Below are positions 26,966 to 35,711 of a DNA stretch of 45,704 nucleotides, piece by piece. The notes beneath the pieces were generated by a model. It was not told where the DNA came from. It saw only the letters and a program-made list of their open reading frames with translations, and searched no databases. Source of the DNA: Microbacterium flavum (GTDB taxonomy: Bacteria; Actinomycetota; Actinomycetes; Actinomycetales; Microbacteriaceae); contig NZ_JAFLHG010000018.1 in the NCBI RefSeq assembly GCF_018717645.1, positions 1 to 45,704 of the forward strand, given 5' to 3'. Each line of letters starts with the position of its first letter. The first letter of the stretch is position 1. Made by a program: the position numbers and the translations under genes.

Positions 26966-28573
26966 TCAGTGGAAGAAGTGCCGCTCTCCCGTGAAGAACA
27001 TCGTCACTCCGGCGGCCCGCGCCGCGTCGATGACCTCCTGGTCGCGCACCGATCCCCCCGGCTGGACGATCGTGTGGATGCCGGCGTCGATGAGCACCTG
27101 CGGACCGTCCGCGAACGGGAAGAACGCGTCGGATGCCGCCACCGACCCCGCCGCGCGCTCCCCGGCGCGCTCGACGGCGAGGCGGCACGAGTCCACGCGG
27201 TTGACCTGCCCCATCCCGATGCCGACCGTCGCGGACCCCTGGGCGAGGACGATCGCGTTCGACTTGACGGCGCGGCACGCCTTCCAGGCGAAGGCGAGAT
27301 TGCCCTTCTCCTCGTCGGCGGGCATCTCGCCGGTGACGAGCTCCCAGCCGTCGACGAGCGCCTCGACGACGGGCGGGAAGCGGTCGGCGTCCTGCAGCAG
27401 GAGCCCGCCGGAGAGGAGGCGGACGTCCATCGGCTCCTGACGCCAGTCGTCGGGCAGGCGCAGGACGCGCAGGTTCTTCTTCAGCGCGAACACCTCGAGC
27501 GCCTCCGGTTCGAAGTCCGGCGCGACGATGACCTCGGTGAAGATGTCGCGCAGGTTCTCCGCCATCTTGAGCGTGACGGTACGGTTCGCGGCGATCACCC
27601 CGCCGAACGCCGACACGGGGTCGCACTCGTGCGCGCGCAGGTGCGCGGACGCGATGGGATCGAGGGCCTGCGGGGCCGCGATCGCGATCCCGCAGGGGTT
27701 CGCGTGCTTGATGATGGCGACAGCGGGCTTGACCATGTCGAACGCGGCGCGCAGCGCGGCATCCGCATCGACATAGTTGTTGTAGCTCATGTCCTTGCCC
27801 TGCAGCTGCGTCGCCTGCGCGATCCCGTGGCCGCCGACGCGGGAGTAGAGGGCGGCGCGCTGGTGCGAGTTCTCGCCGTAGCGCAGCGTCTCCAGGCGCT
27901 CCGCCTTGATCGTCAGGTGCTGCGGGAGGTCGCCCTCGGGCTCGAGGGTCTCCTCCGCGAACCACGTCGCCACCGAGCGGTCGTAGGCGGCGGTGTGGGC
28001 GAACGCGCGCGCCGCGAGCTCGCGTCGCTGGCTGAGAGTCGTGCCGCCCTGGCCGAGCGACTCGATGATCGCCGGGTAGGACTCCGGCGAGACGACGATC
28101 GCGACATTGGCGAAGTTCTTCGCGGAGGCGCGCACCATCGCGGGACCCCCGATGTCGATCTGCTCGACGACGGCGTCGCCGGTGGCGCCGGAGTTCACGG
28201 TCTCCACGAACGGGTAGAGGTTCACGACGACGAGCTCGAAGGGCAGGATGCCGAGTTCCGCCAGCTGCTGCTCGTGGTCCTCGAGGCGCAGATCCGCCAG
28301 AAGGCCCGCGTGCACGTTCGGGTGCAGCGTCTTGACCCGGCCGCCGAGCGACTCGGGGAATCCGGTGATCTCCGCGACGTCCTTCACCGCGAGACCCGCT
28401 TCGCGCAGAAGCGCGGCCGATCCTCCCGTGGAGACGAGCTCGACGCCCGCCCCGGCGAGCGCCTGCGCGAGCGGCAGCAGGTCGGTCTTGTCGCTGACCG
28501 ACAGGAGCGCGCGTCGGATCGGGACGAGGTCGCGGTCGCGGTAGAGGGCGGGATCGATGGTGGGGCCGGCCAT
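26966..28573 (-). CDS. purH: Bifunctional AICAR formyltransferase / IMP cyclohydrolase
   Basis: PurH carries out the last two steps of purine synthesis, formylating AICAR with 10-formyl-THF and closing the ring to IMP. The 535-residue length is typical. The N-terminal MGS-like cyclohydrolase domain shows [19 protein letters not shown] and [15 protein letters not shown] (about 20-90). The C-terminal transformylase shows [31 protein letters not shown] and the catalytic Lys-His in IIKHANPCG (about 265). ATG 28573 follows GGAG. It lies 43 bp after purN, in the same transcript. Confidence 0.96.
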   Translation of the reverse strand: MAGPTIDPALYRDRDLVPIRRALLSVSDKTDLLPLAQALAGAGVELVSTGGSAALLREAGLAVKDVAEITGFPESLGGRVKTLHPNVHAGLLADLRLEDHEQQLAELGILPFELVVVNLYPFVETVNSGATGDAVVEQIDIGGPAMVRASAKNFANVAIVVSPESYPAIIESLGQGGTTLSQRRELAARAFAHTAAYDRSVATWFAEETLEPEGDLPQHLTIKAERLETLRYGENSHQRAALYSRVGGHGIAQATQLQGKDMSYNNYVDADAALRAAFDMVKPAVAIIKHANPCGIAIAAPQALDPIASAHLRAHECDPVSAFGGVIAANRTVTLKMAENLRDIFTEVIVAPDFEPEALEVFALKKNLRVLRLPDDWRQEPMDVRLLSGGLLLQDADRFPPVVEALVDGWELVTGEMPADEEKGNLAFAWKACRAVKSNAIVLAQGSATVGIGMGQVNRVDSCRLAVERAGERAAGSVAASDAFFPFADGPQVLIDAGIHTIVQPGGSVRDQEVIDAARAAGVTMFFTGERHFFH

Positions 28574-28616
28574 GCGGGACTCCAGTGCTCGGGACGTCGG
28601 GTGGGTGTCGGGAAGG

Positions 28617-29249
28617 TCAGTGGGCGCCGGGATCGATGGCGGGGGGATCGGCGACCCGGTCCCTCGCGCGGGCGGCGAGGTCGATGTCGCCGGTGGCGAC
28701 CGCGCGCACCACGTCGATCAGCAGGCGCCTCTCGACGGGCTTGATGCGCTCGTGCAGGGTGTGCTCGGTGTCGCCGGGAAGGATCGGCACGCGCTCCTGC
28801 GCGATGATCGGGCCGGTGTCGACGCCGCTGTCCACGACGATGACGCTCGCGCCCGTCTCGGCGACGCCGGCGGCGAGCGCATCGCGCACCCCGTGGGCGC
28901 CGGGGAATTCGGGCAGGTACGCCGGGTGGGTGTTCAGCAGGGCCGGGGCCCAGGCATCCACCAGGGCCTCCGGAAGCAGCCGCATGAGTCCGCTCAAGAC
29001 GATGAGGTCCGGCGTCCAGACGTCGATCTGGCGGCGCAGTTCGTCGCCCCATTCGTCTCGCGTCTCGAACTCGCGGAACGGGACCAGGACGGTCGGGATG
29101 CCGAATCGTTCGGCGTGGGCGAACCCGTCAGCCTCCCGGTCTGCGCCGACGACGACGATGCGCGCGGGGAAACCCGGTTCGGCGGCGGCGTCCAGCAGCG
29201 CCCGCAGGTTCGATCCCGCGCCCGAGATGAGGACGGCGACCGTGAGCAC
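28617..29249 (-). CDS. purN: Phosphoribosylglycinamide formyltransferase
   Basis: PurN transfers a formyl group from 10-formyl-THF to GAR in purine synthesis. The 210-residue protein keeps [14 protein letters not shown] at the N terminus for phosphate binding, the catalytic Asn and His in [17 protein letters not shown] (about 104-120) and the catalytic Asp in [14 protein letters not shown] (about 140-153). The start is GTG 29249, placed exactly 6 nt after TAGACT. It begins a purN-purH unit, preceded by the PerM-type gene on the same strand. The same order occurs in mycobacteria (Rv0955-Rv0956-Rv0957). Confidence 0.96.
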   Translation of the reverse strand: MLTVAVLISGAGSNLRALLDAAAEPGFPARIVVVGADREADGFAHAERFGIPTVLVPFREFETRDEWGDELRRQIDVWTPDLIVLSGLMRLLPEALVDAWAPALLNTHPAYLPEFPGAHGVRDALAAGVAETGASVIVVDSGVDTGPIIAQERVPILPGDTEHTLHERIKPVERRLLIDVVRAVATGDIDLAARARDRVADPPAIDPGAH

Positions 29250-29255
29250 GCGGCA

Positions 29256-29261
29256 AGTCTA
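29256..29261 (-). promoter_or_regulatory. -10 box TAGACT, leaderless start of purN
   Basis: TAGACT on the minus strand ends 6 nt before GTG 29249. It lies in the 31-bp gap after the PerM-type gene, so purNH probably has its own promoter. Confidence 0.55.
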
Positions 29262-29280
29262 CCGGGGGGCGGGAACGGCG

Positions 29281-30666
29281 TCAGGCGGGACGGTGATCGT
29301 CCGAGTCGCCGAAGGAGGCGAGGGGGTCGAGGTCGAGCGGGTCCAGGGGCGCGGTCTCGGCGTCGTCGGCGATCGGGAACGGCGTCGACCGGGGCGCGGC
29401 GGCAGCGGTCGACGCCGGTGCCGCCGCAGCAGCGGGCGCACGGTCACCGGGCGATCCCCGACGCACCGGGGAGAAGAGCGCGATGGCCGCACCGACGAGG
29501 AGCTCGGCGCCCACGGCGAGCGCGACGGGCCCCGCCGACGGCCCGGTCTGGGCGAGGCGTCCCGGCCCGAACGAGCCGGACGCGAGCATCGCGAGAAGGG
29601 CCGCCGCGCCGGCTCCGCCGAGCACGATCACCGCGAGGGCCACCGCACGGGCGAATGCGCCGGGAACGGCATCCCGCTCCCCGCCGCCGTCGAGGAGGCG
29701 CCTGCGCGCTGTCGCGCCGGCGACGAAGCCGACCGCGACGATGAGGAGGACGAGAAGGAGGGTCCAGGAGGAGGCGGCGGTCGGGACGAGCCCGAGCACC
29801 GGGATGCCGGGGAGGACGCCCAGCTCGACCCCCGAGGGCGAGACCGCCGTGCCCGCCCCGATCGAGAAGCCGGGGCCCGCCGCGAACGCCCCGCCCCAGA
29901 CGACGAGCGTCGGCAGGTAGGCCAGCTGCGCGAGTCCGACGATGACGGCGCCGAGCGCGTCGACATGCGCCGATTCGAAGAGGGCGACCATCTCACCGCC
30001 CCGCAGGATCGTGAGGACCGCGAGGAGGAACGCCCCGACGGCCACGAAGCCGAGGACGGCGACGCCGAGGCCCCGGGCGGAGGCCTCGGCGACCTCGCGG
30101 TTCCGCGGGTCGTGCTCGAGGCGGATGCGCAGCGCGTCGATGATGCCGTCGTCGCCGTGGCGCCACGCGCCGATGATCGCGCCGAGGAGCGCGGGCACGG
30201 CGAAGACCGCGACGGGCAGGAGGAGCGCGGCCGCCGTGGAGACCGCCACCACCTGGTTCGCCGAGGTGCTCCAGAGCAGCCACGCCACCGCGAGGGTGAC
30301 GACCCCGCCCGAGGCGACTCCGACGGCCCACGCGCCCGAGCGCGCCGCGCGCGCACCCGACCGAGCGGCGAAGAGGGCGGTCGCGCCGGCCGCGGCGAGG
30401 GGGACGAGGGAGAGGGTGAAGGTCGCGGCATCCGCCGGGAGTCCGGTCGCCGTGAGGTATTCGGGGGGCAGCGTGAACTGCAGCGGCACGAGCTGACCGA
30501 GCTGCCACAGCCGCACCGATGCCGGCCACAGCGCCGCCCAATCCGCCGTTCCGCCGAGGCCCAGCACCCACAGCACCGTGAGCGGCGCGAGCGCGGCGCC
30601 CACGCCGACGGCCGCCGCGATCAGGGCATCGAAGGCGGCGAGGAGGGCGACGAGGAGGCGGTTCAT
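29281..30666 (-). CDS. DUF6350 / PerM-type multipass membrane protein
   Basis: This 461-residue protein has about ten to eleven hydrophobic helices followed by an Ala/Pro-rich acidic cytoplasmic tail (about 400-461). It resembles the actinobacterial DUF6350 family, and its location next to purN-purH and near sucCD matches Mycobacterium Rv0955 (PerM), a membrane protein linked to cell division and stress survival. That function is transferred by position and layout; I see no catalytic motif. A TAGGGT box lies 9 nt before ATG 30666. It is divergent from the purine permease gene. Confidence 0.78.
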   Translation of the reverse strand: MNRLLVALLAAFDALIAAAVGVGAALAPLTVLWVLGLGGTADWAALWPASVRLWQLGQLVPLQFTLPPEYLTATGLPADAATFTLSLVPLAAAGATALFAARSGARAARSGAWAVGVASGGVVTLAVAWLLWSTSANQVVAVSTAAALLLPVAVFAVPALLGAIIGAWRHGDDGIIDALRIRLEHDPRNREVAEASARGLGVAVLGFVAVGAFLLAVLTILRGGEMVALFESAHVDALGAVIVGLAQLAYLPTLVVWGGAFAAGPGFSIGAGTAVSPSGVELGVLPGIPVLGLVPTAASSWTLLLVLLIVAVGFVAGATARRRLLDGGGERDAVPGAFARAVALAVIVLGGAGAAALLAMLASGSFGPGRLAQTGPSAGPVALAVGAELLVGAAIALFSPVRRGSPGDRAPAAAAAPASTAAAAPRSTPFPIADDAETAPLDPLDLDPLASFGDSDDHRPA

Positions 30667-30675
30667 GCGGCTTCG

Positions 30676-30681
30676 ACCCTA
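30676..30681 (-). promoter_or_regulatory. -10 box TAGGGT for the PerM-type gene
   Basis: On the minus strand TAGGGT ends 9 nt before ATG 30666, leaving at most a few nucleotides of leader. Confidence 0.45.
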
Positions 30682-30723
30682 CCTACGGGGGGTGGACGTT
30701 CCGAACGGGGCGCGCAGAGCCAC

Positions 30724-30729
30724 TACCTT
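30724..30729 (+). promoter_or_regulatory. -10 box TACCTT for the purine permease
   Basis: TACCTT is followed by a short leader containing AGAGGAGG, 5 nt before ATG 30748. Unlike its neighbours this gene is leadered. Confidence 0.45.
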
Positions 30730-30747
30730 TTCCCAGAGGAGGACCCC

Positions 30748-32172
30748 ATGACATCCACACCCTCGGCACCGACGCCGACGTCTCCCGCGACCCCCACCAG
30801 CGGCCTCGACCGCTTCTTCGAGATCTCCCAGCGCGGCTCCACCGTCGGCGCCGAGATCCGCGGCGGCATCGTCACCTTCGTGACGATGGCCTACATCGTC
30901 ATCCTCAATCCGCTCATCCTCTCGACTCCGGATGTGGAGGGCACGGTCCTGAGCGGCAGCGCGGTAGCCGCCTCCACGGCGCTCACCGCCGGCGTCATGA
31001 CGCTCCTGTTCGGCATCATCACCCGCCTGCCGTTCGCGTTCGCGGCAGGCCTCGGGATCAACGCGTTCCTCGCCTTCTCGATCGTGGGATCGGTCAGCTG
31101 GGCCGAGGCCATGGCCCTCGTGGTCATCAACGGTGTGATCATCGTCCTGCTCGCGGCGACCGGTCTGCGGAAGCTGATCTTCGATGCCGTCCCCGTCGAG
31201 CTCAAGCTCGCGATCACGGTCGGCATCGGCCTGTTCATCGCCTTCATCGGCTTCGTCAACGCAGGATTCGTCACCGCGACCGGGAACCCCTCCCCGCCGG
31301 TCGACCTGGGCGTCGGCGGATCGGTCGCCAGCATCCCGACCCTCCTGTTCGTGATCACGCTCCTCATCGGCGGCGTCCTCATCTCCCTGCGCGTTCGTGG
31401 CGCAATCCTCATCGCGCTCGTCGCGGGAACGCTGCTCGCCGCGATCACGAGCGCGATCTGGCCGTTCGGCCTCGACTTCGGCTTCTCGGGCGGCATCGTC
31501 GCGCTCCCCGACTTCAGCCTCGTCGGTGCCGTCGACTTCGGCTTCGACCTGCAGCGGGTGAGCGTCGTCGCCCTCATCATGTTCGTGTTCACGCTGCTGT
31601 TCTCGAACTTCTTCGACGCGATGGGCACCATGACGGGCCTCGCGAAGGAAGCGGACCTCGCCGATGCGAAGGGCGACTTCCCCCGCATCACCTCCGCTCT
31701 CGTCGTCGAGGGCGTCGGTGCGATCGTCGGCGGCGGCACCTCGTCCTCGTCGGCCACGGTGTTCGTCGAATCCGGGTCGGGGATCGGCGAGGGCGCGCGC
31801 ACGGGCCTGGCCTCGGTGGTCACGGGGGCGCTCTTCCTCCTCGCGATGTTCTTCACTCCGCTGACCTCGCTCGTGCCGGGCGCCGTCGCAGCGGCCGCCC
31901 TCGTGCTCGTCGGCGCCATGATGCTCTCGCAGATCAAGAACATCGACTTCTCCGACTTCCGCGTCCTGCTGCCCGTCTTCCTCACCGCCACCGTCATGCC
32001 GATGACCTACTCGATCGCGAACGGCATCGGCGCGGGCTTCGTCAGCTGGATCGTCCTGCACGCGTTCTCCGGGCGCATCAAGCAGATCCACCCGCTCCTG
32101 TGGGTCGTGGGAGTCGGCTTCGTGCTCTTCTTCGCGCGCGGACCCATCGAGGCTCTCTTCGGCGTCGGCTGA
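30748..32172 (+). CDS. NCS2 family permease, AzgA-like (hypoxanthine/guanine)
   Basis: This 474-residue membrane protein should import purine bases by proton symport. It has 12 to 14 helices. Family marks are FVTMAYIVILNPLIL near residue 45, AAGLGINAFLAFSIVGSVSW in the first half, FSNFFDAMGTMTGLAKEADL with its acidic residues in the middle, and GGTSSSSATVFVESGSGIGE then GARTGLASVVTG in the substrate region, as in AzgA/PbuG rather than the uracil branch. A strong ribosome binding site fixes ATG 30748. The gene is beside purN and purH, so purine uptake and synthesis are neighbours. The exact base is not fixed. Confidence 0.9.
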   Translation: MTSTPSAPTPTSPATPTSGLDRFFEISQRGSTVGAEIRGGIVTFVTMAYIVILNPLILSTPDVEGTVLSGSAVAASTALTAGVMTLLFGIITRLPFAFAAGLGINAFLAFSIVGSVSWAEAMALVVINGVIIVLLAATGLRKLIFDAVPVELKLAITVGIGLFIAFIGFVNAGFVTATGNPSPPVDLGVGGSVASIPTLLFVITLLIGGVLISLRVRGAILIALVAGTLLAAITSAIWPFGLDFGFSGGIVALPDFSLVGAVDFGFDLQRVSVVALIMFVFTLLFSNFFDAMGTMTGLAKEADLADAKGDFPRITSALVVEGVGAIVGGGTSSSSATVFVESGSGIGEGARTGLASVVTGALFLLAMFFTPLTSLVPGAVAAAALVLVGAMMLSQIKNIDFSDFRVLLPVFLTATVMPMTYSIANGIGAGFVSWIVLHAFSGRIKQIHPLLWVVGVGFVLFFARGPIEALFGVG

Positions 32173-32197
32173 CTCGTCCCTGCGCGCGGGATGCCGC

Positions 32198-32215
32198 ATG
32201 GGGACTTCTCCCCAT
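32198..32215 (+). terminator. Hairpin after the purine permease
   Basis: ATGGGGA and TCCCCAT form a 7-bp stem with loop CTTC, 25 bp after the permease stop. No T-run follows, so termination may be partial. Confidence 0.4.
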
Positions 32216-32236
32216 CGCGACCGCGCACGCGGCCTC

Positions 32237-32242
32237 CGTACG
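32237..32242 (+). promoter_or_regulatory. -10 box TACGAT before the type VII-like cluster
   Basis: TACGAT lies 21 nt before ATG 32264, with GGAAGGAG between, so the five-gene cluster probably starts from its own leadered promoter. Confidence 0.4.
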
Positions 32243-32263
32243 ATGGACGGCGGAAGGAGCATC

Positions 32264-33583
32264 ATGACTCTCGCACTGCCCACGCAGGTCGCCCCCATCC
32301 CGGGCAGCCCCGCGACGATCCGCTCGAAGGCGGCTCGGTTCGCCGCGACCGCCGATGCGATCCACGAGGCGGTGGCGGGCCTTCGGACCGCGATCGCCGA
32401 CACCCGTCAGCACGAGAGCGACGCTCTGGACCAGCTCGCCGAGAACGCGACGAAGGTCGCCGACCGGCTCGCATCGCTGCAGGGCCGCTACGACGACGCA
32501 TCGGAGGCTCTGGCATCCTTCGCCGGCGACCTCGAATCAGCGCAGCGCGACGCGCAGGCCCTCGTGGCGGAGCACGCGGATGCCGCCCATTCCGAGTCCT
32601 CCTACGACCGGCAGATCGCGCACTTCCGCGACGAGCGGGCGCGCACGACGGATCCCGTCGAAGCCGCCGACCTCAACCGGCACCTCCTGACCCTCGCCCA
32701 GCGGCGTGACGGCCAGGCCGCGCAGGCGGCCGATGCGCAGGCGCGCTTCGACCGCATCACCGAGCGGCTGCGCCAGTCCGGCGGTGACGCGGCCCGGAAG
32801 ATGCGCGACGCCGCGGACGGCGATGGCTTCAACGACGGCTGGTGGGACGACTTCTCCGGATGGGTGGCCGAGCACGCCGAGATCCTGAAGGCGATCCACA
32901 GCATCCTGCAGAAGATCACGATGGCGCTGTCGATTCTCAGCTTCTTCTTCCCCGTGCTGGCCCCCTTCGCACTGGCCGCGGCGGCGATCACGGCCGGACT
33001 CGGGCTGGTTCTCGCCGCGACGGGTCAGATCTCGTGGATCGACTTCGCCCTCGACGTGCTCGCGGTGGCGACGATGGGCGTCGCCGCCGCCGCCTCCCGC
33101 ACGATCGGCGGGGTCATGACCGCGCTGAAGGGCACCCGCGTGGCCCGGCTCGCCGCGCAGGGCACGAGCAATCCGCTCCGCGTCGTCACGGGCAGCTTCA
33201 ACGGAGTCCTCAAGGGCAAGAACGGGCTGAGCCTGCTCGGCGGCAGGGTGCGCCTGCCCTCCCCGACCTGGCTGCGTCAGGTGAATTCCGTCAAGGGCAC
33301 GACCAACGCGCACTTCCTCCGGGTGGCGGAGTCGGCGAAGGCGGGAGCCGGCGGCCCGCTGGACGACATCCTCCTCGGCATCGGGCGCCAGGAGATTCTG
33401 AAGATCCGGGTCGCCTCGGCCGTGACGGCGGGATCGAAGGCCGTGGACAGCGCCCTCGGAGACGCGCTGCCGAACCTGCTCGACCTCTTCGGCGACACCG
33501 ACCACGAGACGGCGGTTCTCGGCCCGGTGGCGGACTGGTACGAAGGCGTCGAGGATGCCGCGACCTGGCGGATCGGCTCGTGA
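32264..33583 (+). CDS. Coiled-coil protein with central hydrophobic domain, type VII secretion-like effector
   Basis: This 439-residue protein has a long helical N-terminal half (about 1-190) of the kind found in WXG100/LXG-type secreted proteins, with many charged heptads. A W-rich turn (GWWDDFSGWVAEHAEILKAI, about 200-219) leads into hydrophobic helices (about 220-290, including ALSILSFFFPVLAPFALAAA). This WxxF...HAEILKxI...FFPVLAPFA arrangement is common in actinobacterial type VII-associated toxins. The C-terminal 130 residues show no nuclease, NADase or peptidase motif I can recognise. It heads a five-gene run with 4-bp overlaps and a WXG100-like last gene. No ESX ATPase or channel gene is in the window, so the link to secretion is inference. 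Confidence 0.6.
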   Translation: MTLALPTQVAPIPGSPATIRSKAARFAATADAIHEAVAGLRTAIADTRQHESDALDQLAENATKVADRLASLQGRYDDASEALASFAGDLESAQRDAQALVAEHADAAHSESSYDRQIAHFRDERARTTDPVEAADLNRHLLTLAQRRDGQAAQAADAQARFDRITERLRQSGGDAARKMRDAADGDGFNDGWWDDFSGWVAEHAEILKAIHSILQKITMALSILSFFFPVLAPFALAAAAITAGLGLVLAATGQISWIDFALDVLAVATMGVAAAASRTIGGVMTALKGTRVARLAAQGTSNPLRVVTGSFNGVLKGKNGLSLLGGRVRLPSPTWLRQVNSVKGTTNAHFLRVAESAKAGAGGPLDDILLGIGRQEILKIRVASAVTAGSKAVDSALGDALPNLLDLFGDTDHETAVLGPVADWYEGVEDAATWRIGS

Positions 33584-34128
33584 GCGGCAGGCGCACGCTC
33601 CCCGCTCCCGCATCCCGACGGCGGACTCCGCCCTCCCGACGGCGGAAGGGGAAGGCCCGCAGCGCCCGGGAGCGCCGGGTCGGGACGGCCGCGCTGTGGT
33701 CGATGGTGCTCGTGGTGATCCTCGGGCTCGGCCCGCAGATCCTCCTCGGCATCATCGGGGTCGTGCGAGGCGATATCCCCGCGGATGGTGTCCTCGGCTC
33801 CTCGGAGACCTATCCGATCTTCCAGCCGCCGTTCTGGCTCCTCTGGATCCCCGCGCTGCTCATGCTCGCCGCCGCCGTGCTCTCGATGGGTCCGGGGCGC
33901 CCCGGCCCGCTCTGGCTCTTCCCGGCGCGATGGGAGCTCGCCGTCCTCGCCTTCGTCGGGCTGAGCATCACGCTCATGTGTGCGGGGGCGTACGGCGGCC
34001 CCCAGCTCATGGTCGTCCTGTGGGCGGGTGCCCCGTGGCTGCTCGCGGTGGTCATGCTCGCCGTCCGCGGCGGGTGGGAGCTCGCCCGGGAGGCGTGGAC
34101 GCTCTGGCGTCCGCGGCGTCCGTCATGA
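33580..34128 (+). CDS. Membrane protein of the type VII-like cluster
   Basis: This 182-residue protein starts at a GTG overlapping the previous stop (GTGA). A very basic N-terminal tail of about 35 residues (rich in Arg, Pro and Lys) precedes four hydrophobic helices: about 38-60, 83-102, 117-137 and 142-160. The basic tail stays inside the cell by the positive-inside rule. I recognise no family. Its place between the effector-like protein and two small soluble proteins could fit an immunity or docking role, but nothing in the sequence proves it. Confidence 0.62.
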   Translation: MSGRRTLPAPASRRRTPPSRRRKGKARSARERRVGTAALWSMVLVVILGLGPQILLGIIGVVRGDIPADGVLGSSETYPIFQPPFWLLWIPALLMLAAAVLSMGPGRPGPLWLFPARWELAVLAFVGLSITLMCAGAYGGPQLMVVLWAGAPWLLAVVMLAVRGGWELAREAWTLWRPRRPS

Positions 34129-34730
34129 CCGTCATCCCCACGCTGTCCCCCCGACTGATCCTGCCGCCGGGATGGCAGTACCTTCCGGTCGCCGCGGACA
34201 ATGCGCCGACGGTGCACCGCACCTTCGCCTCCGTGCGCACTCTCGGCCCGCGCGACTCGATCACGCCGTTCGCGCGCGAGCTCGAACGCGCTCTGCAGGC
34301 GCAGCTCGATGAGGCGTTCCGTGCGGGAGCCTTCGCCGTCGCGCTGCCGCTCGGGCGCCCCTGGGAGGTCCCGGTGTCCACCTCGATCGCCTTCAGCGCC
34401 GTATCGCCGGGGACCGGAGCGCCATCGCTGCCGACCGTCGGGGAGCCCGTCGACACCGATGCGGGAGCGGCCCGGCGCCACATCGTCGATGCCGTCATCC
34501 CGGACGGCGCGGCCCCCGGAGAGCTCGTGCTCCTGCGCACCCTCGACTACACCTGGGTGCACGGCGAGGGCTACCTCGTCGCCTTCGCCTCGATCACCGG
34601 CGACGCCGATCCCGACTACGCACCCGTGACCGATGCCCTCACGCTGCTGCTCACGACGATGCTGGATGCCGTGACGTTCGACCCTGCGGGCACGCACACC
34701 GACACCGACCGGCCGGAGGCCCGCCCATGA
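34125..34730 (+). CDS. Soluble cluster protein with LPPGWQYLPV start, unknown
   Basis: This 201-residue protein overlaps its neighbours at both ends (ATGA each side). The N terminus SPRLILPPGWQYLPVAAD resembles the Pro-Gly-Trp opening seen in small proteins encoded near ESX/type VII genes in actinobacteria. Alternating strands and helices and no signal peptide or membrane segment suggest a cytoplasmic alpha/beta protein. Position 150-180 contains a Trp-containing segment (LDYTWVHGEGYLVAFASITG). A chaperone-like role beside the effector is possible, similar to EspG in position, but not shown. Confidence 0.58.
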   Translation: MTVIPTLSPRLILPPGWQYLPVAADNAPTVHRTFASVRTLGPRDSITPFARELERALQAQLDEAFRAGAFAVALPLGRPWEVPVSTSIAFSAVSPGTGAPSLPTVGEPVDTDAGAARRHIVDAVIPDGAAPGELVLLRTLDYTWVHGEGYLVAFASITGDADPDYAPVTDALTLLLTTMLDAVTFDPAGTHTDTDRPEARP

Positions 34731-35278
34731 CGCTGCACGTCGACTTCGACCACGATCTGTGGGTGTACGTGCCCGCCGAATGGCCCTGGGAGGGCTTCGC
34801 CTCCCTCGAGCAGTGGTCGAGCGCGCTCGTGGGTGCCCTCTCCGATGCCTACGGCTACGACGCATCGATGCGGGAATGGCTCACCGCCACTGTCGAGGGG
34901 ATGTCGCGGAGCGTCGACGACGAGGAGCATCGCTTCGCCTACCTGTCGCGCCCGCACGAGGCGATCGGGATCGCCAGCATCTACGAGCTGCCGGCGCGCA
35001 CCGACGCCGAGCTCGCCTCGCTCGTGGGGGTGGGCGACCCCCGCGCGACCCGACCCGTGATCGCCGAGCCGTTCACCGGCGGGCGGCTCGGTCCGGGGCT
35101 CACCGCGACGCGTCACATCCAGGACGAGGACGGCACGATCAGCGTCGTCACCCACTGGGCGTGGCGCATCGACGAGCGGGACGTGCTGATGATCGTCGGG
35201 GACTTCGACCTCGCCCGCTTCGAGGCCCTGCGCCCCGACTACGACGGCCTCGCCCGCGCCATCGGCACCGCCGACTGA
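34727..35278 (+). CDS. Soluble cluster protein with LWVYVPAEWPWEGF start, unknown
   Basis: This 183-residue acidic protein follows with a 4-bp overlap. Its opening HVDFDHDLWVYVPAEWPWEG resembles in style the start of the preceding protein (hydrophobic strand, then Pro and Trp), so the two could be diverged relatives that act as a pair. It has no membrane segment or signal peptide. Later blocks such as VVTHWAWRIDERDVLMIVGD suggest a beta sheet. I find no known family. A 16-bp gap containing AAGGAG separates it from the small WXG100-like gene. Confidence 0.58.
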   Translation: MTLHVDFDHDLWVYVPAEWPWEGFASLEQWSSALVGALSDAYGYDASMREWLTATVEGMSRSVDDEEHRFAYLSRPHEAIGIASIYELPARTDAELASLVGVGDPRATRPVIAEPFTGGRLGPGLTATRHIQDEDGTISVVTHWAWRIDERDVLMIVGDFDLARFEALRPDYDGLARAIGTAD

Positions 35279-35294
35279 AACGAAGGAGAAGAGC

Positions 35295-35621
35295 ATGGCC
35301 GCACGCCTGAAGGTCGATCTGGATCAGGTCGAGATGGTGTCCACGAATCTGCAGTCGATCGTGCAGCGTCTGGGGTCGGCGCAGGCGGACGCCGACTCCC
35401 TCGCCGATGCGATCCCCGTCGAGTCGCTGGCGTCTGCGAGCACCGATTTCGCCGCCAAGTGGGATGACCGGCGCAGGGAGCTCGTCGAGCAGGTCGGCTC
35501 CCTGCAGAAGGAGGCCCAGGCGTTCGTCCAGGCCTTCACCGACGTCGACTCGCAGCTCGCCGACGCGCTCACCCGGCCCCCGCAGCCGAGCGCTGCCTCG
35601 CACGGCCCGACGGCGGTCTGA
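35295..35621 (+). CDS. Small WXG100-like helical protein
   Basis: This 108-residue protein is almost all helix, with two long amphipathic helices (about 5-32 and 45-92) around a turn containing KWDDRRRELVEQVGSL. Size, two-helix layout and a Trp at the start of the second helix match the ESAT-6/WXG100 superfamily, though the strict WxG is WDD here. The C terminus is a flexible Pro/Ser tail. It has a good ribosome binding site (AAGGAG, 7 nt). Family members pair with larger helical substrates and are exported by type VII systems, which suits the effector-like protein at 32264. Confidence 0.62.
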   Translation: MAARLKVDLDQVEMVSTNLQSIVQRLGSAQADADSLADAIPVESLASASTDFAAKWDDRRRELVEQVGSLQKEAQAFVQAFTDVDSQLADALTRPPQPSAASHGPTAV

Positions 35622-35650
35622 TCGGCCCGGCGCTCGTCACCGGGCGCTCA

Positions 35651-35692
35651 CGACGAAGGGGCTGGATGCCATGGCATCCAGCCCCTTCGTCG
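35651..35692. terminator. Bidirectional terminator, WXG100-like gene / sucD
   Basis: CGACGAAGGGGCTGGATGCC (35651-35670) pairs perfectly over 20 bp with 35673-35692. Its apex is GGATGCC-AT-GGCATCC. It lies between convergent transcripts. Confidence 0.88.
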
Positions 35693-35711
35693 ATCTGTCC
35701 CGATCAGTGCG

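Noticed and set aside
28585..30747. Long upstream extension of the purine permease frame
   Set aside because: The extension lies antisense to purN and the PerM-type gene and has nonsense composition. The strong ribosome binding site fixes the start at 30748.
32264..35621. Known polymorphic toxin with immunity gene
   Set aside because: No nuclease, deaminase, ADP-ribosyl or peptidase motif is visible in the C-terminal region, so I kept it as type VII-like of unknown function.
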